Origin: Nautilus pompilius
Lineage: Eukaryota; Mollusca; Cephalopoda; Nautilida; Nautilidae
Direction of reading: 5' to 3'
Length of the DNA: 64,000 nucleotides
Assembly (NCBI GenBank): GCA_018389105.1
Contig: JACATO010000600.1
Coordinates: 124,001-188,000, forward strand
Made by a program: the position numbers and the translations under genes. Position 1 is the stretch's first letter. Each line of letters opens with the position of its first letter. The notes below the pieces were generated by a model. It was given only the letters and a program-made list of their open reading frames with translations, was not told the origin of the DNA and searched no databases. Below, in pieces: positions 57,460-64,000 of this stretch.

Positions 57460-58820
57460 AAGGGTGTTTCCAAAAATTTGATATCATTTGAGATGTAAAT
57501 ATCTGAGTAACTACATAGTCTAGGCAAATGAAACTAAACAGGCTTAATGTTGAGCAAAATAAGATTTATTAATCAAAATTTGAATGAGAAGTTCAAAGGT
57601 ATGTGGATTTCATGAATGATTTCACAAGTTTTTAATATGCCCACCGCCTGTGACACGGCACACGTCAAGTCGGTAGTCCAGCTCCTGCCAAACACGCTGC
57701 AGCATGTCTTGGGTAACAGTTTCCAGTGCGGCAGTGATTCTCTGCTTGATTTCCTCTAGGCTTGTAAGAAGAGGGGAGACATAGACCAGTCCCTTCACAT
57801 AGCCCCAGTGAAAAAAAATCACAAGGTGTCAGGTCAGGTGAATGTGGCAGCCATTTCAACAGCACATTGTCTTCATCACCAGCACGCCCAATCTATCTCC
57901 CTGGCAGATTCTCATTGAGATAAGCCTGCACAGTGAGCTTCCAGTGAGGTGGATTCCTGTCCTGTTGAAAAATGAAGTGTTCATGTTCATTTGCAATGAG
58001 CTTATCAATTAGCCAGTGCTGAAGCATTTGCAGATAAACATCACCAGTCACATTTCCCTCAAAGAAAAATGGGCCATGAAGATGATTCTTGGAGATGGCG
58101 CAGAACGCATTCACTTTTGGTGAGTCCCTCATGTGCTCAACTGTGGCATGGGGGTTTTATTCACCCCAAATGCGAACATTATGCTTGTTGACTTTGCCAT
58201 TCGTATGAAATGTGGCCTCATCACTGAAAACAAGATGTTCTTCAAACTCGTCGTCTTCAAGTTTCTCTTGCATATCGACACAGAATTGCTTGCGCTCTTG
58301 TCATGTCTTTAAGGCCTAAGCAAGCTGCAGCTTGTAGGGTGTCATTCGCAAGCATTTCCTTGCGACACGCCAAACTGTTGTTGGAGGAATCTGGGTTTCC
58401 AGACTTGCTCTTCTTATGGACTTCCTGGGGGTTTGCAAAAATGTTTTGCGAACCTGCTCGACTATCTCTTCTGATACTGGTGGTTGTCCAGATCCTTTTG
58501 CCCTGCACAGACAGTCTTCCTCTTTGAACTTTTTGTGCCATGTCCAAATCTGCATTGCAGTTGGTGCATTTTTAGTGAGTTTTCTCACAAATGCATGCTG
58601 CACAGTCTTGTTCCACTGTGTTCGAGCATACTCTAACACACAAAATGTCTTTTCTTTTCCAGTGAATGGCATTTCTATACTTGAAAAGAAAAAACATAAA
58701 ACATTAAACATAGAATTTTTAGTTGTTTCTACACATGCTGTTAAAATTTGAGATGATTTGAATGAGAATTGGTCAAGTTATTAGATTATGAAATGATATC
58801 AATTTTTCTGAAACACCCTG
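57460..58820 (-). mobile_element. Tc1/mariner-superfamily element, second long-spacing type
   Basis: 1361 bp flanked by TA (57458-57459 and 58821-58822). Termini: left AAGGGTGTTTCC, right complement CAGGGTGTTTCA, each leading to a shared TTGATATCATTT, about 28 bp in all. Minus-strand transposase inside. The termini and protein differ from those of the DD41D element at 27.7 kb, so this is a separate family. Confidence 0.92.
57622..58675 (-). pseudogene. Tc1/mariner-like transposase, catalytic Asp triad kept
   Basis: The minus-strand ATG at 58673-58675 starts MPFTGKEKTFCVLEYARTQ; then AMQIWTWHKKFKEEDCLC and KSIRRASLETQIPPTTVWRV (helix-turn-helix domains), VFSDEATFH (first Asp), PKVNAFCAIS, FEGNVTGDVYLQML, IFQQDRNPPHW (second Asp), SPDLTPCDFF (third Asp) and a C terminus RLDVCRVTGGGHIKNL. 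I count 46 residues between the second and third Asp, reading across one stop. Damage: about four in-frame stops, the first two just after YKLQLA, and a one-base gain in a T-run at CDFF. The length matches relatives of about 350 residues. Confidence 0.9.
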
Positions 58821-58822
58821 TA

Positions 58823-60085
58823 TATCTTCCATCTTATAGGTTTGTTTGTTTAAGGAAAGAGATATTATCTACTTTTAGAAACATGAAGAAACAAATCATA
58901 ATTTGACCTGCCAATTAGTTGCAGGATGCTGAACATGGCTATATTGTGTAAGTACTTGATTTCATAAGAAAAAAATTAATTTGTGTGTAGATGTAAATAC
59001 AAAAAAGGAGATAAAGGAAAATCTAAACAAGTTATCTGATAACATCACTGAGCACAATCACTGAGGAATTTGTCAATAAAACTAAAAGTTTTGTTTTATT
59101 CCAAATGACATTGTAAAATTGCTGTGTGTGCTTGGTCAGAGCCATGACAGTGATGAACAGCAGACTGCTTTAAAAAGGCCAAAAAAAATTTTTTTTTTCT
59201 TTGGGCTGAAAATTTATTTAATTTTGTTGTTTCTAATGACAAGAAAGTCTGCCCTTCACTTGAAGTGGTTTCATTTTCTGAATTTTGTTTTGAGTGAGAG
59301 AGTGAGTGTGTGTACTATTTAGCTATTTAGATAAAAGTTTTGCTTTCATTTCTTTAGTTAAGTAGCTGGAGGATTTTAAAATTTTAATTATGGATTTTAT
59401 CAATGATTTTTGGTTAGTATATTTTACAAATACATTTAAAAAAAAAAACAATTGTGCATTTTTACAAAAGAAGAACATTGGACTACATGCAGAATTTTAG
59501 AAGACTAGTTTGAAAATGAAAATAGTTTTTTGATTAAATATTGTACTCTGTATCAGTGTTAACTTTACAGTTGTTTTAATGTTTAGCTTTACTACACGAT
59601 GATGCTGATGATGTAATGGAGAATGCTCACTGATAACTAAATCTTGAAAGTCTAAAGAAGACAAGGAACAAACTCTCCAAAGAAATACAATTATATTAAT
59701 AAACTAATTACATCCACCAGTCAGTCACCTCAATTGACATCATACAGGAATGTCATGATGTGTGACCATATTACAGTTTCATGCATTGACTTAGCCTTGA
59801 AGTTCTTTAGCCTACTGTACCACTTGAGTAATGTATTGAATTATTTATTTGATTTATTTTAAATACTAATTTATAGTAACAGAAATTTCATCCATGAAAA
59901 TGTCAAAGAGGAACTGTACTGTACAGAGTATAAGTAGCTTGTTACCTTGTAATCAGATTACTTCATTAGTCATGCAGTTTTAAGCATATATCAGTCTTTC
60001 AATGATTTCCAATTTTTTTTTACTATTATTTGTTTCAAAGCAATTATACAAATATATTTTTAAAATAAATTAACTTTTTGGTATC
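58823..60085. other. noncoding stretch
   Basis: AT-rich, no gene or element recognised. Confidence 0.55.
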
Positions 60086-60345
60086 ATTTCAAGTGTTTGT
60101 GCATTTGTGTGTTAGTTTGATACTCTTTCACAGCCAAATCATAGCACCTAGAGACCACATATTTTGGATGTATTTACTTCAGAATCTGGGCATGGTTTAG
60201 GCTATTGTGAGGCCATCATAGACCACTTTTAAAAAGCCTTTTAGATTACATTTAGTTCACTGCACTTGTTTAGCCTCAAATTATAATGAAAGTGCCTTAG
60301 AATCAAAGGCAGGATCCAAGGGTAACAGAGCCTGGCCTCAAAGGC
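60086..60345 (+). repeat. second copy of a Helitron-associated dispersed repeat
   Basis: It shares TTTCAAGTGTTTGTGCATTT, then ACTCTTTCA, CTCAAATTATAATGAA and GGATCCAAGGGTA-type blocks with 22328-22515. This copy keeps about 90 bp (from 'cctagagacc' to 'catagaccac') missing from the first. The TTTGTTACTCTTTCA.. block is a repeat I associate with Helitrons and other dispersed elements in invertebrates. No hairpin/CTRR terminus follows this copy. Confidence 0.7.
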
Positions 60346-60817
60346 CACCTTTCAGTAACTTGCATTTACTGGAAGTTTCTGAATTTGATAGCATTTATAA
60401 TCAATTTAAAAAATAAAAAAAAAAAGTTTTCATAAATCTTCTGAGGTAACAAACTTTTTTTCCCCCCTCTCATTTTTAATAACAAGACTACCCTAGTTTA
60501 TATCTTTAAGGCTAAACGATGCACTATAATGCTATGATTTTTCAATGATTTAATTTATTATATTTTCTGAAACATTTTAAAATTCATAAAATGACTTAAT
60601 ATTGTTCTCTTTATTTTGCTTAATGGACTGAAATAAACCTTTTTTTGCTGCTGCTACTGCACATATTTTGCCATGCAGTGTATCATATTGATTTTGAGAC
60701 TGACTGACAATTCACTTTCTAATTACACTGTTTTTATGTGGTTGTATAGCTTTTATCCATAAATGACAGCATTGCAGGAAATTATTGTAAGAAATATTGT
60801 CAACTTTTCTATTCCAG
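60346..60817. other. noncoding stretch
   Basis: Nothing recognised before the candidate exon. Confidence 0.5.
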
Positions 60818-60864
60818 TCTTTTGTATGTTTCCAGTAAAACCATTCCTTGGTATACCAAACCTG
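60818..60864 (+). CDS. candidate coding exon, unknown host gene
   Basis: The acceptor 'acttttctattccag' and a near-consensus donor CTG|GTAAGT bracket 47 bp. In entry phase 2 it reads LLYVSSKTIPWYTKP with one G left over; this frame joins in phase to the next exon at 61029. The excellent splice sites and the short 164-bp intron to the next exon are the support. Confidence 0.45.
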
Positions 60865-61028
60865 GTAAGTTTAATATTTTGTTTGTTCTTTGTGTGAGAA
60901 GAAAGAAATGATTGTTAAATAATAATGATAAGCCAAAAAGAGTTGTTATGTATTATCATTTTATGGGCATGAAAATATATATTAAGAACTCCTGTTGAGT
61001 TAAACTGCCTGGCTCTTTAATTTTGCAG

Positions 61029-61096
61029 GTGAATTTATTCCATTCAGATTTTCTTATGATTTTAGTATATTTAGTTCCTTCATTTCAAAGACTTAG
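61029..61096 (+). CDS. candidate terminal exon, unknown host gene
   Basis: The acceptor 'ctctttaattttgcag' is followed by a phase-1 frame EFIPFRFSYDFSIFSSFISK ending at TAG 61094-61096. The G left by the previous exon makes Gly (KPG-EFIPFRF). A later donor is possible, but none is obvious. Confidence 0.4.
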
Positions 61097-62030
61097 GAAA
61101 CCATCATGGTCTTTATACAAGGAATGGGGTATCATTAACAAGTAGTGGTAACATTTATTTTATTCATTTAATTTTGCATCAAGAAAAAAAATAAACTACC
61201 TTAATATCAGATTCTTCTCTTTGTCCAGTATTTATAATGCATATTTTTAACAAGAAGAATTCAGACTATTCCCTTGCTTAAAACCCTTAATTATTTTGAA
61301 AACCAAACCTCTATGATTTCTCCTGCAATGTCTAATATAGTAATACCAAAACTAAGTAAATCTGATTCTTTCTAATTGTTTTACACACTTAAAACTTATT
61401 GAAAATAATTTTATGGCAAATTTTATAAATATTAAAGACATTCAAATGAAACCAAGACCTTGGATACTATTAAGGTAATGCTATTTCAATTAGGTTGTAT
61501 TTAAATATCTCTAGTACCATCCATAGAGTCAAACTGCATTATGAGATCATCTTTTTTTATTTGATTCTGGTTGAGATATGTAGTGCTCTAGTTCAGTTCT
61601 ATTTCAGAAAAAATTCTGAACTGGATTGCATACGTAGTCCAGCCTGTGAACATGAACAATTTATTATTGTTAAGCAATATGTCAACAAACAAAATAATCT
61701 GATCAACATTGTACCAAAAATGCACACATTTATTCCACAGTGGAAAGAAATCAATTTTTTTACAAAAAAGTAAACACAATCAATTAAGGATACAAAATCA
61801 CATTCATCCTTTGAAAATATTGTTTCAACAGATCACTATAATGTCCTCCAGGATGATGGTGATAGCACAAAGTTGAGACCAGAAAAGGCACATTCATCTA
61901 TAAGTTAAGTTGGTGGAATAACCATTTGTATGACTCCGGTTTGGTGTTACTTAGTTGATGCTAGTATTTCCAAAATGCTTTCAAGGCTCATGAGTAAAAA
62001 CATCTGAAATTGTATTAATGTTGTTTATTG
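61097..62030. other. noncoding stretch
   Basis: AT-rich, nothing supported up to the base-composition change near 62.05 kb. Confidence 0.5.
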
Positions 62031-62039
62031 ACATAAATT

Positions 62040-64000
62040 AATGACAAGATGACTCTCTTCTTTTACTGGGTTCTCTTTCCTGCAGAAACTTAAGTTTCCT
62101 GACATTAATTACCTTTTCTACCTGCTTTGCTTGATGGTTGCTTGTTGTTGTTGTTATCACTGAAGATGCCGCAGGATAATCCTGAGGAGCGCCATTGATG
62201 TGCTTGGGAGGCGAATTAGCTCCTTCATACTGCGTCCCAGGCCAAGTTGTTGGTGCTCCGCTAGGAAGGCGGGACACCGTAGCCAGAGGTGTTCAGACGA
62301 CTCCACCTCCTCCTCGCACAGCTGGTATGTAGCAGTCTCCGACACGTTGATCAGGAACTGCCATTGTCGTAAGCATGGATGGTGCCCGCTGCAGAAGCGA
62401 ACGAGGTCCGTCCGGTCAGCCTTGGAAAGTAGCGTGTCTTCTAGTGGTTTGATTGGTGAGGAGTAGACTTCTGCCAGACGGACATGGGACATCAGTGGTG
62501 GGCGTCCACTCTGGTGGATGATGGCCGAGCATGTAGCAGGATCTAAAGTGGTCTCTGTTTGTGGCTCAGCAGCACCCATTTTGGCTTCTGCATCTTCCAA
62601 TTCGTTGCCCGGCAGGTTGCAGTGTCCTGGGACCCATACAACCTGTAGTGAATGGTTGGCCGTTAGCACGCCGATTTCTCTCTGAAGTGCAGTGATAGTC
62701 GGGTCCATAGAGCAATTGGCCAGGGCTGTGACAAGTGATTTGCAGTCGCAGACCAGTAGCGCCGATTTCCACTCATCATTGTCATGGAGCCATTTTACCA
62801 CTCTCCATTGCTGTTCTCTCAGCTCTGAAGGAACTGCACACACGACCTGCCACTGTGTGCCACCGGTAGATGATGTCCTCATTTAGTTTGACCACCAGCC
62901 TGGCTCCCCCATTGTTGGTCCCTTTGGCAGTTGAGCCGTCAGTATAGATTTCCATGTCTGTTGGACCTAGAGCGGCGAGCCCCTCTTGTGCTCTCCGCAG
63001 CTGCTGCTCTGTGGGGTCACCCTTGGACACCGTGGTGAGAGTTATCGGTACCGGTGGAGGTCACTGCCAGGGAGGTGGGACTGGGGGTACCTGTACGGTT
63101 GGTGTTAGCAGTCCTAGATCATCCAAGGCAGGTATAACCAACATTTGTCAGTCCGATCTGCATAGCCACTGCCGTACTGCATTGTGTAGTAGTTATTGAC
63201 GTGGGTCTCCATTCTCCAGCCTGTGCCATCGGTCAGCTAACTGCAGTGCGTGGACCTGGTAGCGGCATCGTAGGGAAGGGAGATCAGTCTCCCGCAGGAC
63301 TGCTTCAATTGGCGTTCTCCGGAGCTGTCGTGTTATCGCTCGGGTTGCATGTAGTTGCGACTTCTCCAATCTCTGGAGATTGGAGTTGGAGATCCAGGGC
63401 GTCCAGGTGGGGGCGGCGTACTCGGCTGGGAACGGTGCGTTGCAGTATACACCGTTCGTAGATATTGCGGGTTCCAGCCCCAAGTGGTACCTCCTAGATG
63501 ACGGAGGAGATTGTTTCGATGAGTCATCCATTGACAGATGTCCTGGACATGGTTACCAAAGGTTAGCCGATGATCAAAGCGGATCCCCAGGAAGGACGGT
63601 GAGTCTGTGTGTTGGAGGGGCATGCTGTTGAGGGTGACACTTGGTTTGAAGTCTGCCTCAGCTTTGTCAAGGGTGAAAAGTGTCACTTCACTCTTTTGGA
63701 TATTGAGCTGTAGGAGATTAGCCAATGCCCAATGTTTCACCTTCTCTGCCTCCCCTTCCAGCTGCATAGCAACGTTCTCCTTTCTATGCCCACGGCAGGC
63801 CAGAGCGAGGTCATCAGCATTTGCTGACCATCATGGTGGTTTTGAAGCACCCCAAGAGGTCATTCATGAAGATGACAAATAGGAGCAATGACAGGACTGA
63901 CCCTTGCGGGAGTCCTTCCTTAAAAGTGCGACTGCGGCCCATGACACCATTGAGTTGAACTCTGGCGATGCGGTTTACGAACCACGACTAAGTCCACTCC
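62040..64000 (-). mobile_element. non-LTR retrotransposon (LINE) with RNase H, 3' half
   Basis: The GC content rises abruptly from about 62.05-62.15 kb to the window edge. On the minus strand the order is reverse transcriptase (64000 to about 63200), RNase H (about 63030-62560) and a Cys/His tail, then a stop at 62157-62159 and a short 3' region with CAA repeats. A Reverse transcriptase-RNase H order with a C-terminal zinc-knuckle-like segment is found in the I group and related LINE clades. The element continues beyond the window; its endonuclease and ORF1 are not visible. Target duplication not determined. Confidence 0.88.
62157..64000 (-). pseudogene. LINE ORF2 fragment: RT, RNase H, zinc knuckle
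   Basis: RT motifs: FKEGLPQGSVLSLLLF (about 63930-63880), then ANADDLALACRG (about 63830) where relatives have YADD, so the Tyr is Asn; LLQLNIQKSEVTLF (about 63715-63670), FLGIRFDHRLTFGNHV and RAITRQLRRTPIEAVL (thumb region). RNase H: EIYTDGSTAKG (first Asp, about 62950), FRAERTAMES (Glu), LLVCDCKSL (Asp, about 62748) and VWVPGHCNLPGNELEDAEAK (last Asp, about 62600). The tail LCEEEVESSEHLWLRCPAF fits the CxxxHxC-type post-RNase H motif. At least three frameshifts occur (near 63830, 63500 and between RAERT and the next block). Long open pieces (241 codons at the end) suggest a comparatively recent copy. Confidence 0.88.

Noticed and set aside
62200-63882. Several plus-strand open frames over the LINE
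   Set aside because: They are opposite-strand shadows of a GC-richer minus-strand coding region with clear RT and RNase H motifs.
1-64000. A novel defence, phage or bacterial system
   Set aside because: The window has eukaryotic features only: splice-type signals, CENP-B-like transposons, Helitron and LINE. No operon, CRISPR repeat or prophage organisation is present.

Overview
This window is AT-rich animal DNA, almost certainly from an invertebrate and most likely an arthropod. A chelicerate such as a horseshoe crab would fit the mix of Tigger/jerky, mariner, ZBED-like hAT and piggyBac relatives, but that placement is inference. There are no bacterial features (operons, Shine-Dalgarno sites), no recognisable rRNA or tRNA genes and no CRISPR array. 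Most of the 64 kb reads as intron or intergenic DNA holding a dense collection of broken class II transposons, simple repeats, one LINE at the right edge, and short candidate exons of host genes.

Layout: 0-12.6 kb is low-complexity noncoding DNA with two candidate minus-strand exons (about 5.2 and 2.1 kb), an (AC)n and an (ATT)n array. 12.6-18.5 kb is a composite: a plus-strand Tigger relic, then a minus-strand Tigger relic whose C-terminal region is split by a mariner inserted at a TA, the mariner itself being interrupted by about 0.6 kb of unidentified DNA. 22.3-22.9 kb is the 3' end of a Helitron. 23.1-26.7 kb is a full-length but decayed hAT element with a perfect 8-bp target duplication. 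27.7-29.0 kb is a Tc1/mariner-superfamily element with DD41D spacing and about 108-bp terminal inverted repeats.

29.9-61.1 kb contains candidate plus-strand exons of a host gene I cannot name. The best supported are 50317-50359 plus 50587-50713, 29922-30003, and 60818-60864 plus 61029-61096. The introns carry a jerky/Tigger relic (34.4-36.1 kb, minus), an internally deleted hAT (39.8-40.6 kb), a SETMAR-like mariner (40.7-42.0 kb), an element of unrecognised family with 88-bp inverted arms (44.2-45.6 kb), an internally deleted Tigger (46.8-48.3 kb), a Tigger-type MITE (48.4-49.0 kb), a pogo-like relic containing a mariner remnant (51.4-53.0 kb), a piggyBac relic (55.7-56.2 kb) and a second long-spacing Tc1/mariner element (57.5-58.8 kb). 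From about 62.1 kb to the right edge is the 3' half of a GC-richer LINE with reverse transcriptase, RNase H and a Cys/His tail, minus strand.

No intact transposase was found. The elements do not work together as a system; the window is best read as host introns that have repeatedly received transposons of at least six superfamilies. The least explained object is the inverted-arm element at 44.2-45.6 kb, which carries part of a protein family I recognise as conserved in invertebrates but cannot assign a function.
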